Below, in pieces: positions 9,990 to 24,065 of a stretch of DNA of 64,000 nt. Where the stretch lies: assembly GCA_905147135.1 (NCBI GenBank), contig LR990042.1:10593545-10657544 (forward strand), given 5' to 3'. Under the pieces are notes generated by a model. It worked only from the letters and a program-made list of their open reading frames with translations, was not told the origin of the DNA and made no database searches. Source of the stretch: Blastobasis lacticolella (Eukaryota; Arthropoda; Insecta; Lepidoptera; Blastobasidae). Made by a program: the position numbers and the translations under genes. Each line of letters opens with the position of its first letter. The first letter of the stretch is position 1.

Positions 9990-12014
9990 ACAGAAATAAA
10001 TGAAAGAATACTCGCAAAGTCTCGGTTATAATGTTGAACCATTTCTTGAATGTGAAGGCTCAGTTTTCAAATCCCGCGCTGCGCTGGCAGGAATAAAAAA
10101 CTTTCTTCCCCTTCTATATGAGCCTTTCTTTAAACATGGTAAAGTAGTTTTTCATAACCCCGGATTAACACAAGAATACTAGAGAATACAAAGTAGCACA
10201 TGATTCTGCTAAATCGTAACCATTACGCAGCGGACCCTCGGAATAGCCTTAACTTTTGATTATATGGCACAGGCTTATATTCGTACCAATGTTTATACTA
10301 TTCTTTGTTCTAATAGTAACGTATCTCTAAATAAAAGGAATAACTGTCTATTAAACTAGAATTGACTACCACATTTGAGTTCTTTTTTATATTTCGTGTC
10401 CAAATTATAGTGAAATATGCTGCCGCCGCGCCGCCCACTCCTGCACAACATATGTCCAGTCCAACCTTTTAGTTCAGCTGAAAAATGGTAAAAACATTGT
10501 CGGTGATTTGTCTTCATTTAACATGTGACCAGGTAAAGTGTCCCACGCTCAGCCCGCGCTACAGAAAACCAACGATGTTTTAAAATGTTTTCTAGCAAAG
10601 TTAGTAAAGTATTGGTGTCGTTACTTCTTGTTTGCTAGATTAACAGCAAGCTTTTATAACTTTCCTCGGTGTAAAGAAACAAAACAAATAAATCAGAATT
10701 TAGTTACATCAATATTTTGCTACCTCACGAATTACTGGTCATAAATTCTAAATTAACATTAGCGTTGCTACCACGAATTATTTATTCATTCGACGTAAAG
10801 TTTTGGGAGCGTCGTTATCTACGTTATCGAGATCGGCTCCGCAAAAACCGTTTTCTATTCAAAGTGTCGGGTCGACCCGTCAGGTACCCTTGTTGGCCGT
10901 AGAGCAAATATCACTGAGGGAGCTATCCAAATACTGTCTGATCCGAAACTAAGGCTGACGCATAAAGTCCTTCATCACGCCGACTAAATTCGCTGCAAAA
11001 ACAACACTATTAAATCGCTGGCGGGCGAGACGGGCCGTGGAAGGCTTTGTCTCTGTTCGACCCGCATCCCGCTCATTAATCTTTCATTCAGAGGCTGTCT
11101 CCGCAAACGCCGTGTTAAGAAAGAAATATTCTCCCGGGCAGCTAAAATGTCGTCAAAGTACTTTCATGACGCACCGGCTTGTGTACGGAGACAATCCCTA
11201 TTGTACTCGTCTTCTGAACTATAATAGCAGACAGAGAATTATACGTAATCCTCCTTATTCAACAATGATCTCAATCTCATGGAAGTTCTGCGCTTAATCA
11301 CCCGAACCTAGCTAAGGTTAATTTCCTTTTCCTTGGTACGTTTATTTAATACTATTTATTCAAAACTTGCCATTTCATAAAACAATATTATCGTAAATAA
11401 CTTTTCTTTCCATTTTTAAAAGACTACGGTCACGAATACAAATAGTGCTACGGCATAGCGTAGAACGTGCTACGAACCCGAACGACTTCCTTAAAAAATT
11501 ATGTTCTTCCAAACACTCCAACTGCGATATTTCCACTGAAGTACACAATCATTCTACTAATGCTTGTTATAAGTTTTGCGAGCTGGAATTGGCTACATAT
11601 TATCGAAGTTGTGCGCAATACGTCATTGTAATATTATTTCTCATTTAGACATTGGTCTAGGCATTTTTAATAGGTACTTATAATACAACAATATCTAAGC
11701 ACAGTTTTACCCGCTCAGGAAGCCAAACCTAGCCGAGGAGAATAAAAATAAAAAGGCTCTTACCTTAAGTGGCTGCATCATTGTGCCGATCCTTTGACTT
11801 TTTGCCGCTCGAAAACTTGAAACGTGTCTTTAACGGGATCCGTAAAAATCTTCATGGCATTTGGTAACTTCAACCTATAAAGTAAACAGTGACACCAAAA
11901 TAGAGTATAAAAGTTGTCTTAGGTTATTGAACATAAATGTATGACGTACGTGTGTTATTGTTGTACCTTCAGATGTATTTAAACAAAGTAAATCATAATT
12001 CTTTCAATAAATAT
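9990..12014. other. Intergenic, no gene recognised
   Basis: AT-rich sequence with a somewhat GC-richer part at about 10800-11240. Open frames of 60-86 codons (for example 11037-11297) show neither recognised domains nor splice context. Confidence 0.5.
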
Positions 12015-12195
12015 CGCACAGCGCCATTTAGCCCCAAACTAAGTGAAGCTTCTGTTATGGGTGTTAGATAAACTACTTATGTACTATTTTTTTTAAAACA
12101 TACTTATTGTATATACTTCACCCAGACCCGTAATTGAAAATAAATTTCATCATTTCAATTTCTGTTCGGCCGGGCTGAATCACTCAGGTCGTCAA
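12015..12195 (-). mobile_element. SINE family A copy, internally deleted head
   Basis: On the minus strand this starts GACGACCTGAGTG, the tRNA-like head, and loses most of the head. It continues through CGGCCGAACAGAAATT and ACGGGTCTGGGTG, then ends with the family tail (reverse complement of GCACAGCGCCATTTAGCCCC). The full-length copy is at 51599-51834. Confidence 0.8.
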
Positions 12196-13947
12196 AAAAT
12201 CTATACAGGGAATGAGGTATTTCAACTATGCCCTTTTGGTTCGTTCTTGTCTTTCCTTTTGATAGATTTATTTACTTACTTACATTTTACTTAAATATAG
12301 GTATATACCATATGTATTGATATCCAACGTTCGCTTAACCCCCATGACTCATGACACGCACACAATCACAGACGCAGTTGCCGTTTGACATATTTTTCTC
12401 AAGCACACTTAAGGAAGATGGATCAAGCTCATCCATCAGGGCCTCTTACTCGGTTTGTTTTTCTACACCCCCGAGTCCTCCACTCAAAATCCAAGGAAAA
12501 AATTCACTATTGTGATTTATTTTCTGAGGTACCTTACCGTGAAAATAGGTGTTCTAATTTTAAGAAAAGCAAACTCTGTTATGTTACTTTAGAAAGCTTT
12601 ATACCTATTTTGTGTACTATCTCTTGTCCGTATTTTCTATCGCGAATACTTCTACTAGTCTCCTAAATCAATAAAACCGTCTAATATATTTTTTTAAATT
12701 AAATTAAAAAGAAATTCAAATTCGTTATCAGCTGCTCCTGCTCAAACATTGTTTGTCGCCAATCAGACTGTACAAATCGGAGACAAAACTCAAACAGAAC
12801 AACTTTCCTCTGTAATGGAAAATTGGGCGTATGTCGTAAACTCTTTGAGCGCTCCCTCCTTCGCGGAACTTAGCGTACCCGGGCCATTTTATGAATATTT
12901 AGACGAGCATTTGCCACGATTTACGCTTCCTACTTGTCCCGCGCAATGTGTAACCCAAATAATATTATGCTAACGATATCTCATATTGGTTAGACTACAA
13001 AATGCAGTGGCATATAGCAAGCCGTCCATGCTTTTGATATTTGTTAATTGCCATTATGGCGGTGTAGAGGAGGCTTGTCACTTTCATAACACTTTTAGTT
13101 GGCATTGAGATAAAGTGCAATGGCTAGTGGGAATCCCAAAAATGGTCTAAATGCGTATTTATTATATTAATCATAACAATCATCCCTATAGGGATAGGCA
13201 GAGAGTACTAATTGCGACCGTCCCGACAAACGTCTCTCGTATTTTCTACATTCATCAACTAAAACAAAGGCAAAAAAAGAGTATATGAATATATACTCCT
13301 TTTTTAGCACGGTATATTTATATGTATGTTTACATGACAATCATCACTAACACTCGGTACATGGTGCAGGATAAGGTCTCTCCAGAGAACTTCACTGTCT
13401 TATAAGTAGTCTTACAAGTATTTGACTGCCATCACAGCTGATGTTAAATGTAGATGCAGTCTACAATGGATCATTTCCTAACCAGATATAATAGTGCAAG
13501 TAAACATTTTTGGTTCATTTTCATTTCATTACTAATAATATGCTAGATAGGAGGCTCCGGCCGTGGGCGACTCTACCTAAATTTATTTTGTAGATATTTT
13601 AATTTTCTTTTTTTTTCTGCTGCTCAGCCAGCGGTCAGTCATTAAATCAAGTAGGTACAGCTGTTCACCGGAATTCTGTTCTTATTCTGGACTCGCCATC
13701 TTCAATTTCTTACTCAGGTCGCTGTTAGCAACTCGATCGGGAAAGTTTTAAATTAGTTCTTAACCGCGCCATCGGACCGGGTCCCACTTTATGTACCTAC
13801 TTACAAACAAAGAATTAAGTTAGATACTTTTCATTATCAACTACTAACTAAGAGTATGAAAATCTTCGACATCATTTTCTCCAAACGATTTTCTCTCGAT
13901 AGTTACGGGTTCTTACCCTAATTGAAATTGAAGGTGGTATGCCTGCG
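12196..13947. other. Intergenic, small repeat edge and hairpin only
   Basis: A frame at 12749-12973 (74 codons) is the least repetitive open stretch but is not recognised. At 13180-13215 there is a short CCCTATAGGGATAGGCAGAG motif of a type scattered in moth repeats. A hairpin with arms around GAGTATAT / ATATACTC lies at about 13273-13311. There is no other feature. Confidence 0.45.
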
Positions 13948-14038
13948 TGGTGTCCCGCAGTGTAGAATAGCACCATCACCTTACACGTGGGCCATAAGTC
14001 CTGCAGTAAACTTTTATGGGATGTGATGTGATGTGATG
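13948..14038 (+). repeat. Family C repeat copy, most of middle deleted
   Basis: The 5' block (TGGTGTCCCGCAGTGTAGAA TAGCACCA, written in two parts) is joined directly to the 3' block (ATAAGTCCTGCAG ... TGTGATGTGATG). The 160 bp or so between these blocks in other copies are missing. It ends in a GATGT-type simple repeat. Confidence 0.75.
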
Positions 14039-16950
14039 CCTGCGAAAACACACGCGCAGAAAGCTAAGGCCAGTCACAAGGAAAATACAATAAAATTGCA
14101 TGTTAAATTGGATACCGATAAACTTCATATTGTTAAGAAAATCTGTGACCGCCATTCGACTACAATAACAGCTAGAGTAAAATACAAGCGCGAATAACTG
14201 TCGTGTGTATAACAAGATGGCTTAATGTTACGATTGGCCGGCACTCGAAACTGTAATTAAACAAAACAAGTTAACCCCAAAGTGGCCTATTAAAGCGAGT
14301 CCAAGTACCATTACGGCAGTACAATATACAATATCGTTGTAAATGTAATCTTAACTTCGGAATATCAAAGCGGACAATTAAATATGACCGCGAGGACGAA
14401 GTACAGTCTATAAAGAATGCGCAGTTTACGAAAACTTTGATATATTTTTTATTGTCATAATACAGGCACAATCATCTTATGCTTTTGACCGCATGGAGGA
14501 TGTAACGTTTATGAAGGATGGGCAGTTTATGAGACCTTTGATATATTTTTTTTATTATTGTCATAATACAGACATCAGCCAAGAAAAAGACAATAGAACA
14601 TTTTCATAGAGAGCCTGGCAAAGGTTCCCCTATTTTTATAACATCGCGTTTCAGTAAAACAGGTAAACAGGATAATCGACGTAAATATCTTAACCGACAG
14701 GAGAATGTCGGAAAATCGGAATCAAGAGGTTGTCTGCAAGAAATCCCATTCTGGGATAAGCAAGCCTTTGCTTTGTAATATATTCTTTTGTCATTCCTGT
14801 ACTTATTTATTATGCAATAAAGAGTTTACATGAACAGATACCTCCTAACAAGTATACATATATCTAAGTAGGTACTCTTTCCTAAACTACAGAACTGATT
14901 TTAATGAAACAAAACTAAGAACCATCTCGAAAAAAATAACGAGAACTGCATCGAAATCGGTCTATCGATTCGTTAGCTATGATACCACAGACCGACATTT
15001 AGATCCACACACATCAAACTTTCAAACTTATAACACCCTTCGCTTTATACGGGTGTACTTATGGTTTCTGTATTATAATAATATACGTGTAATTAATTCT
15101 CTACATGACAATGAAAACCGCATCAAAAACCGATGCGTGGCTTAGGACAAATAGATAGAGAGACACACACAAAAAGCGATTTTATTTTATTTATTTGATT
15201 AGCTGGAACATTTTATTTGCTTATTGATTGGTATCATTTGTTAGAAACACGTGTCGTCGTCATACCACGTGAAAAATTCCACTTTCAGAAACGGATCACT
15301 AAATCTGTTTTCCGTTGCAAGTTTTATATAGAAGATTAATTGACACAGCAAAAAACAATAAGTAGGATATTACTGGGAATTCTGTGAGTGCCAACCGATA
15401 GATACATTAAACAAATTACTTGACCATATGATAATACATAGGTATGAAAGAACGGACTAAGTGGATCAGCTAATTAGTTGTATAACTGTAATTGTAATAA
15501 GCGAGTCTACGACGCAACTGACTTATTTTATTTACATATTTATTTAAGTAGATATATACCGCTGCCGCATACGTAGTAACAAGATATGCTTCAAAACCCA
15601 CGAAAAGGTTGTCATAATCTTTTACTGTCCTTACAATATTACAGACCTACAGACGTGTCTTAAGTTCTGGTTTGTAATTATGAGCTGCGGCATGAGAACT
15701 CGGGGGCATCAAAGCGTGTAATCCCGGCTTAAAGTACCAAGAGGGTTAAGTCCTGACCTTTAAGCAAGAAACAGTAACCTTGTATACAGGATGCAGCACA
15801 GATTTTCTGAATTGGAATCGAAGTGTGAGGGTGCCGTAGGTCATAGTACTTTTCTTTTTGGTGACTATTATGTGGCTAAAAAGCGAAACTGCAAAGAGGA
15901 TATGAGGCAGACCGGTTTTTTTACTTCTAGAACCCATACAAGAGGAAAAGTAAGCACAATCGTACGAAAAGTCGAAGTATGGGTCAATAAAAAAATTTGT
16001 GCCAGATTGTTCACGGCCGGACCAAAGTTTTGTGGGTCTCCTAAGCGTCTGCTATCGCTACAAAGTGGAATTTTCTAGTACTTAACGACGTAGAATAACC
16101 TACGGTACCTACGCAGTCGTTAGGTACAGTCACGCAAATCGCAAAAACAAAAGGATCGTTTAACCGAGCTGATCCTGGTAGCGGATGAAGCATAATATGT
16201 GGACCAGCCAGCGCGTACGAAAGGACGCGCCCACGAGGCAATTACAGTCGCAGAACGAACGGAACACATTTAATGTATGTTGTAAAAAGGTTTGGGATAC
16301 CTACGGTACTACTTATGATAACTTAATTTGTTTTCTACTTATGAGAGTCCAGAACGGGCTCTAAAAGCCGCTGGCGACCTCTGCCGGTCGCTGCCGACAT
16401 CTGCCGGCTACTGCGATTGCGGACTGTACTCCACAGCGAGTTTAGTCTAATTCTCGTAATGAAAGATAATTTCAATTTAAGTTTTAAAGCCAAATAAACT
16501 GCCTCCTATACAATTCTCCTTCAGTCCATGGTCGTAAGTCTTGTACCGCAACTGAAGTTTGCTTCTTGACCAATCAATATAAAGGGAGCTACACAAGTAA
16601 AAGAATCTCCAGTCACTTCGCGTAGGTACACCTCTAAAGTTGTTTATTAGTTTTCGACGGCTGTAACAACTTTTGATTAGACTGTAACACACAACGTCGC
16701 AGCAGTTTATCTACCTCTAGACATAAGCCAATATCAAAATCAAACAAATGAACGGAAGAAATAGTAAAAATAATTGTCTGAAGATGAGTAATTCAAAACC
16801 AGTTGCAATTTTTTAAATTTGTATAATACGTTGTTTCCAGTTTGTACAAAAGGTGATTTTATTCATAATATAATGGAGTTCCATCAAGAAGTCACAACAC
16901 AGAGTGTCAAATAATAAAAATTATAGTAATAATAAATAATAAATAATCGT
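14039..16950. other. Intergenic with one local tandem duplication
   Basis: Two direct copies of a unit of about 101 bp lie at 14386-14486 and 14487-14571 or slightly beyond. Around 16355-16425 a GC-rich short imperfect repeat occurs (CTGCCGGTCGCTGCCGACAT). A frame at 15791-16078 (95 codons) has no recognised domain. Otherwise AT-rich and featureless to me. Confidence 0.5.
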
Positions 16951-17066
16951 AGACAAATTCACACAGCGCCATCTAGCCCCAAAGTAAGCAAGGCAAAAGC
17001 TGATAAATTACTTATATACTTTTTTTAAATATATACTTATTATACCTAGAACACCCAGACCCAAAA
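16951..17066 (-). mobile_element. SINE family A copy, head missing
   Basis: The minus strand reads from GGGTCTGGGTGTTCTAGG through the A-rich middle to the GGGGCTAGATGGCGCTGTG tail. No tRNA-like head is present upstream. Confidence 0.8.
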
Positions 17067-18517
17067 ATAAATAAAGCGTGACTATAGCTAATCGTAAATA
17101 GTAGTAAATCCAAACGTGATGTAATTGTGATGTTGACAAGAATAACGCAACAAAAAATACGGTTGAAAAGTTGTATCAGGCCATCCCCGTAAATTGCTAA
17201 TGTGCTGGTATGTTGTCAAATTAACATTCATGTGACATATTATTTGAAAAGAGTGTTAATAATAGGGGTTTCAGTATGAAGGTGCCATTTTTTTATTGCG
17301 TATATATTACCTTATAATTTTTTTATCTTACATAACGTGTAAAAACTAGTAATTGATTTGGAAAATAAAATATGTCTTAATGCGACTAAATAATTCCAAA
17401 TAAAAAAAACTTATAATGTTTATAAACGTCTTTGAAAACACCCCTCTTCTATTCTATTTGTCGTCAGTTTTGCCTCTACATCCATCTATAATTTATGACA
17501 GTTATGTTAAACATGACATTTCCATAAGTTAGGTTTATGTATTTGATCCACTATGAACCTGGCCAATGATAATAGTGGATTGAGAAGCTTAGGTATATAT
17601 GGATCCGCTTATCGTATTAACTACCTGTTTATTATTTTATTACGGACAGGCGCTAAAATAATAAAGTCGTTTAGATGCAGACTGTAAAACTTTTATACCG
17701 GACTGAGCTGCAGCAGTAGTTATTTGGAATAATTTCACTCACTCTCGCAAGAAAAATATTTTTTGTTTCGTGTTTTTACGCACCAAAAGCGCTCTTTTCG
17801 TGCTGGAGAGGTGAAAATTTCTTTTTATTATTTTATCATAGAAAAACTTTGGAACGGAAAAGTAGAAATATTTTTTCTGGATATAAAATAACGAACGAAT
17901 TCGTGGTTATATATTTTACCGAAAGCTTTTGAAAATTGTATTTTCAACCCGGTAAACCACGGTATACGGGTTTTTTGCTAAAATAAAAGGAAGTTTCAAC
18001 TAATTTGTCTGCTAAATGGCATCGCGAGAAACCGAACACTTAAGATAATTTGAATTCTTAGAACTTATTAGCTTAAAGTAAGTTGATGTTAGAAAAAAAG
18101 AATTGTTCACGGGTACTCCGCGTGCGTTGCATCGTTTCAAGTTTCTGTTACCAGTAAAAACGAAAACACTACTGATGAAGACCCTAGTCTTGCCCATCTT
18201 AGACTATGTAGACGTTATGTAGACGTTACCTTGACGCAGTGGCGTGCCTAGGGTTTCAGAGTAAGGCAAGCCAAGAGATGAATTTTTTGTAGTTTTTACG
18301 ATTATTAAAAATAAATATATTTTTTTGCCACATTACTGACCAACCCTCACTTATAATTCTTCAGTTTTATTCCAGCTTTCTCTGTTCCGCTTTTGGCACC
18401 AACTCATTCGCTTTACGCATGGCCTACTGGTTGACTGGTAGATAAAGCCTTGATGGCTTAAAGTCCGCCAATTGTATTATTTTTAGGGCAATAAAGTTTA
18501 AAAAAAAAACATTCATA
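17067..18517. other. Intergenic, no feature recognised
   Basis: AT-rich, without repeats that match others in this window. A small direct duplication (TATGTAGACGTTA) is at about 18206-18229. Confidence 0.5.
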
Positions 18518-18572
18518 CCTGGTACCTCTCGCTTACGAGTCGGATACCGTAACCACTCGGCCACCGGCGCTC
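18518..18572 (-). mobile_element. SINE family B, tRNA-like head only
   Basis: The minus strand reads GCGCCGGTGGCCGAGTGGTT ACGGTATCCGACTCG (in two parts), a tRNA-like sequence with an A-box-like GTGGCCGAGTGG and a CTCGTAAGCGAG anticodon-arm-like hairpin. It is too short for a tRNA gene. It matches the heads at 25313 and 31366. Confidence 0.65.
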
Positions 18573-20611
18573 CTTTGTATAATATTTTAGTTAGTTATTG
18601 ACCGCAATATTACGGTCATTATATGACGACATGGCTATTCTTAGACAGTTTTCACTATTACCTCGAAGACGCTCGGGTTAAATACCTTCTCAAACACATG
18701 CAGAGGAAACATACCATTCCGTACATCGGCAGCTCTTGTAAGCGAATACCTGGAAAATTTGCCGTATATACAGAAACAAATAATAATGCAGGGATTGTTT
18801 ACGTAGGCACTTTAGCTATTTCCACAGCAAATTCCATAAGTCACAACCTACGGAATTCAGACATTTTCCGTTTTGCAAATGGTGCGCTCTTGTACTAAAG
18901 AACGGTAACAGCAACCAACAATAACTACACCTATATGGGAAGGGTAGGGTAGAGGTCGAAACCTACTTTTACTCTTACTATACCCTTAGTAAAGTCCCGC
19001 CGAGCAACTAGTATAGTAATAAATTTCAGAGAATCTAGATTCATTTAATTTTAAAGTTGATCAGGATCTGTCAAGCCTGAGGAGTTGACGTAGGTGAGTA
19101 ACACCGCTTTATCTATTTCGGCCACCAACAAACAATGTTGGAATTGTTGTGTTCCAGTTTGATGGATCAATGTAGGCATTGCATCTTAATCCATGCATTT
19201 TCTTGTACTCAGGTGTTATTCTCACTTTTCATCAGGTGGGCTGTCTGCCCACTGTCATTTGTCATTTGTAGCATAAAAAACATCAAGGAAGTACAAGTGC
19301 CTAAGTTGGTATCTGAAGATAAATATCTTTCATCGTCTTTCTCTCTATTTCTCTATTTCCAGCGGAATAAAATGATCACAAATAATAATTTTATAATTCT
19401 TTCAACATTTTGTCCCTCGCTCGGCAGCACTTATTTCAATTGCCCAAGAGAATCCCAGCTTTTCCTGTTTATTAACAAGTTACCTTCTTTCTGAATAGCT
19501 TATCCTTGTTATGTCTTGAAGAGAACTATTTTCCTTTATAAAGTTAGGTATATATATAGTTGATCTCAAGAGAAAGTTGGCGGTGCTGCTAAATTTGCGA
19601 TAAAACTGTCGTCTGAGTCAAATATTGCTGGAGTTGCCGCTAGTTCCATTGCAATAAAGTTGAATTTGAATTCAACTTGAGGATTCACTTCATGATAAAA
19701 CTTTATAGTTGGACTGTTTTAATAAGGAAGTGCATTTAAACAGAGTTATTCGACTGAATGTAATGAACGTGCGGACGAACTACCTATACGATCCTCGATA
19801 ATTTACTCCTTTTGATTGTCGAGTCTCAGATTCTTTTCTCACTATATGGTCCGTTCAAACTTGCGATATATTTCTTCACGATATTGTATATTAAGGTAAT
19901 AAGTGAGGTAAGTAACATCTACATTATAATAAGGATCATAAAAATTGCTATTTCTGATCTATAAGTGGATTGCCACCAGTGTAATCCGGCTTAAAGAAGC
20001 ACACACTAAATACCCATCATCATCGTGTATTGGAACCTGGGCCACTCGCTTATAAGGCAGACATGTGTTTCGGAATGGCAAAGAAGAAATAATATGAGTA
20101 CAAGTTGTATTAATAAACAGAGGTCGTTTAGCAAAGTACCTGTTGTAGAATTCTTTTACGTGCAAGTTCTATCGTTCGAAGTTGTAACCAATAACATTCC
20201 TGCATGACCTTTTTTCTGATAAAGTGTGTTGGTTCGTACACGACCGCAGAAAGGAGTTGAACAAATACAGAATTCGTTCCAAACAAATGGGCACGGGGAA
20301 CTTGGATCGCAGCGATATTGGCTCAACAACTTTCTACATTACAGCGGAGACCGTGCTTATAAGTTTATAATAACCGTTTACTACCTTCATCTACAGGGTG
20401 GATTGATAGATTAGTACGCCAAGCTGACTATTCTACTACTTAAGATCGACTACTCAAGATCTATTGCAAAACATTTAATTGATTAATTACCTGTAGGTAC
20501 AGCACTTTTGTGGGATTAATCTTATTTTATAAACTTTCACGTATAAACGGCGTGAAACGAACTTCTTATATTTCAAACTCCACATTAACTTTGATAGGTA
20601 CGTACTTCTAT
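18573..20611. other. Intergenic, weak repeat tails only
   Basis: A degenerate SINE/LINE tail with ATCAGGTGGGCTGTCTGCC lies at about 19225-19275. An exact short palindrome (arms AAGTTGAATT / AATTCAACTT, TG centre) lies at 19657-19678. The 119-codon frame at 19135-19494 is low in complexity and not recognised. Confidence 0.45.
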
Positions 20612-21240
20612 ACATTTTTTTTTATTAACTTCCTTTTCTCCTGCGATCTGTCAATTCTATAAACATTTAGCGAGGATGTTATGTATGTGTCAAGGTGGCC
20701 TGAATGGTATGAGCCCACTGACTCATCCACTTAATCACTTCTTGCAAGTCCTGTGAAGTCCTTCTCTTCAGCCTTTTGAAGGTCGGATTTTGCATTAGTT
20801 TTGACGCCAATTTATTTGGATGATTCCTAATTCGTTTCCTGTACCCCTCCAGGCTGCGACTGATTTCTTCGTGTACCGTTCGTACATTCAGTTCCTTGTG
20901 TAGTCGATCATTCGTCACATACCATGGCGCATTTGCAATTAGGCGTAATGTTTTTGACTGAAATCTCTGCAGAATATTTAGGTTGGAGTTCGATGCAGTT
21001 CCCCACAGCTGAATTCCATAGGTCCACATCGGTTTAATTATAGATTAAATACAAGTAATTTGTTTTCTAGTGAAAGTTTCGACTTCGATCTAAGCTGCTG
21101 CCCGAGCGCTTTTCGTTTTGTAAAAATGTTTTTCAGCCGAGTAAGGCGACGCGACGGTCCAAATGGAGGCCCAGGTATCGTACGTTGTCCGTTTGTGGAA
21201 TTTCTATCGTGTTCAGGTACACCGGTGGGCATCAATACAT
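20612..21240 (-). mobile_element. 5'-truncated Jockey-type LINE fragment (RT C-terminus)
   Basis: The minus strand encodes the last part of a Jockey-clade reverse transcriptase. A frame at 21235-21038 includes NIFTKRKALGQQLRSKSKLS. A second at 21029-20679 begins MWTYGIQLWGTAS, with FQSKTLRLI and APWYVTND, all of a style typical of the C-terminal region after the RT domain. The two frames differ, so at least one indel sits near 21035; another frame change is likely near 21140-21180. The natural stop is at 20679, followed by a short 3' UTR ending in a poly-A run (T-run on plus at about 20614-20626). The RT active site is not included. This is a dead fragment from incomplete reverse transcription. 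Confidence 0.85.
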
Positions 21241-24065
21241 CTGAACAAGAAACCCCAAACTAAAAACAAAAAAAATAGGGATTAATAAAAATATTGCCCT
21301 TTCGAGCACATATCATACATACGAAATACGAAAAACGAAAGCTCGTTTTCCGAATGTTGTTAATAAACTTTACTTCTCGACGGTCTCCTAAAAACACGTA
21401 AGGGACGCCCTGTACCATTAGCAGTTGGCAGAAATTCGGAGCTCATCGAAAATTTAGCAGTAACCACTCCACAAGTTGTTTAATGCATGCCGCGCGGCGC
21501 TAACCCCGGATTTAAAATCTTACGCCACATAAAATAGTCGGAGGTTGTGAGGGTACCTTCTATGTACTTCTGAAGTTATCTATGGTTATGATTTTACGCG
21601 TGACTTCGTCCGTATTTTTATTGTGTAAGCAGGCACGCGCTCAGATGGTCCACCTGATGGACAGCTGCCGTTATCGTGCAGAACATCAGCAATTTAAGAG
21701 GAGTCGTGGGTCTATGTGGTATTCTGGGATATATCCCAGCCATAATGCAAAATTTTATCCCAATCCGCTAAGCAGTTTTTACGGGAAATAGTACCTAACC
21801 TAACTAACATCCATTCTTACACACTTCCACATAATATTATCAATTTACTATCTGCGTTGTATTTTCCTATTCATTTTCTGTATCGTATTATCCTCGTTTC
21901 ATCGTCTATCTTTATCCTTCACTAATCTCACTTGCGGCATTTACAAAATATCTTTACAAGATTTTAAGATGCCTGACACGACGTATGCTGTTAGCCAGTA
22001 AATAAGCTAACAGGTTTAGACATAAAAGACTGTAAAGGAATAAAGAAAACTCAAACAAAATTCTAATTCAACTGAGATCTTACTTAAATTATTTTTCATT
22101 TCACTAAAGTGAAATTTACATTTATTCATTAGGTAATATAAATTCCAGGAGGACGGAAAAATTGTCCTTATTTCAATATGGAAGGGAAAGGAGCTCCTTA
22201 TTAGGGCTATTACTTGGGCTGCTTATGCAATGTTCCCTCGTCTTAGAAGAAGATTATCATTAACTCACCCTCCATTATTTATCATACGGTTCTTCCTGAC
22301 TACATTTATTTAATTTTTATTTAGATTTATGTATTCTTAAAACATTACAATTTATAACTGAACACATTGATAAACCTTTTTGAGGTTTGTCAAAACATCG
22401 GTTTTTATTACATAACGTTTATATTGGCGTGTGTTAATTATATAATTTGTTATATATATTTTTGCCACACTCGCTCTAAATATGCATTCTGTGGTAAATT
22501 AATGTCCATTATTGCACCGGTTTTTAATAACTAAACCATAAAACACGCGTGTTCTACGTAGTACACAGAAATAAATCGGATATCTCACCAAATCAATGAA
22601 AATGTTCGTATCTGAAATATTTGAGCCAGATGCCAATATTTCATTTATAAAATTCTTCTTATTTACCCGTTCTACAAATACAAGGACTCTTAAATCTAAT
22701 ATAGAGGGAACACAGAGGAGTTGCATTTTTCTCCGGCAACATTCTTTTGTAAAATACTTTATTTTACTTTGAATTCTTAGCTAGATACGTTCCAATTTGT
22801 AAAGGTGACTTCGCTTCGGAGGTTTGGTAATGTATTTTGCAAGTGTTTTATTTAAGGTTGGTGATAAGAGCATTTCTTGGAAACAATTTTATTGCACTAT
22901 AAAATAAATAATAGTTCAAGTTCTCTTCTTTCAGTTTCACGCATATTACGAAATGTGTTTCTAATAAAAAATTCACTTTGAAGCTAACTATATCATAAAC
23001 GGAAAACTTAATCCATAAACTTTCTACAGACATATCTGACGACACCTCACACGATGGACAATATCCAAATAAGGGTACTTTTATAATATTTAATTTTACA
23101 ACTTCATCGGCGTGATTAATATGTATGACCATACTAAATTTCAGCTTTGTAGTACTAATAGTTTTTGAGATAAGCCGCGGGAGGACAGACAAACGGACAT
23201 AGCGAAACTATAAGGGTTGCTTAGTTTACTACGGCACCGTAAAACCAAATATTGATGCCCTTTTTATTTTATCGATAATTTCCCGTAACAAATTGCGAAG
23301 GTAAAGGTTTTTCACGTAAATGCTAAAGGCTTTTCCTGCTAGTTGGCTTCAGCATTTGCACTGGGCGTGAATGTTTGCAGATGCAAATAGTCCCCAGCTT
23401 GCTTTTAAGGGGTAATCCCATCGGTCGGTGTTGGCTGTTTAACTACCTAACGACCTCTCCCACAGCTCGTTGCGAAACCTCCATGGTGATTTTAGTTAGC
23501 TATATTTTTGTGTTTCCAGTTTGGTGTCCGACACATTAGAATATTGTACCAAACTGCTCGACCTACTGTTACTACGATGTGACGAAATTATGTCTCAGCC
23601 GGCACCTTTGAAGACCAAACAATAGATTGCGCCGTTTTGCGATCCTTAACCAACCTGCCTAGCGTGGAGATTCCTCAGAACTCTACAAAAAACGAACCGT
23701 TACTATAACGTTCAACACCATTTACACTACACGTTACTCACGTGTTTCAATGCGCATTTTGTAATCTGTAAGTAACATTGTATTGTATCGTTACACAGAG
23801 GAAGGCAAGTAATTCGCGCAGCATTTAAGTATAGGTAGTGCTGCTAGCTATTATGGCTTCCGTTACCAAATAGCAAAAAATATGAGACACATATTTTAAG
23901 GTAATGAATAATACATTCATACACACTCATGCCCAAATCCCACAGGGGTAGGCAGAGAGTATCGAGTGCCATAAGCAATGAGTGAATAAAGATAGAAAAA
24001 AGAGAAAAGAATTTGGGAGAAATTTTCTAAAGATAAAGTATTTCTTCGCCAATACATAATCGCTA
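21241..24065. other. Intergenic, one degenerate common repeat
   Basis: At about 23160-23245 the plus strand carries GACAGACAAACGGACATAGC, then ATAAGGGTT and CTACGGCACCGTAAAA. This is a degenerate form of a tail I associate with dispersed lepidopteran repeats. A GTAGGCAGAGAG motif is at 23945-23960. The 114-codon frame at 22848-23192 overlaps this repeat and is not taken as a gene. Confidence 0.45.

Noticed and set aside
12749..12973. 74-codon plus-strand frame with balanced composition
   Set aside because: No recognised motif and no clear donor or acceptor; noted only in the intergenic entry.
19135..19494. 119-codon plus-strand frame
   Set aside because: Hydrophobic and Ser/Phe-rich by AT and T-run composition, overlaps a decayed repeat tail, and has no domain, splice or start context.
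22848..23192. 114-codon minus-strand frame
   Set aside because: Its start lies within a common dispersed repeat (PxRLISKTIS on the antisense of a GACAGAC tail) and nothing supports coding.
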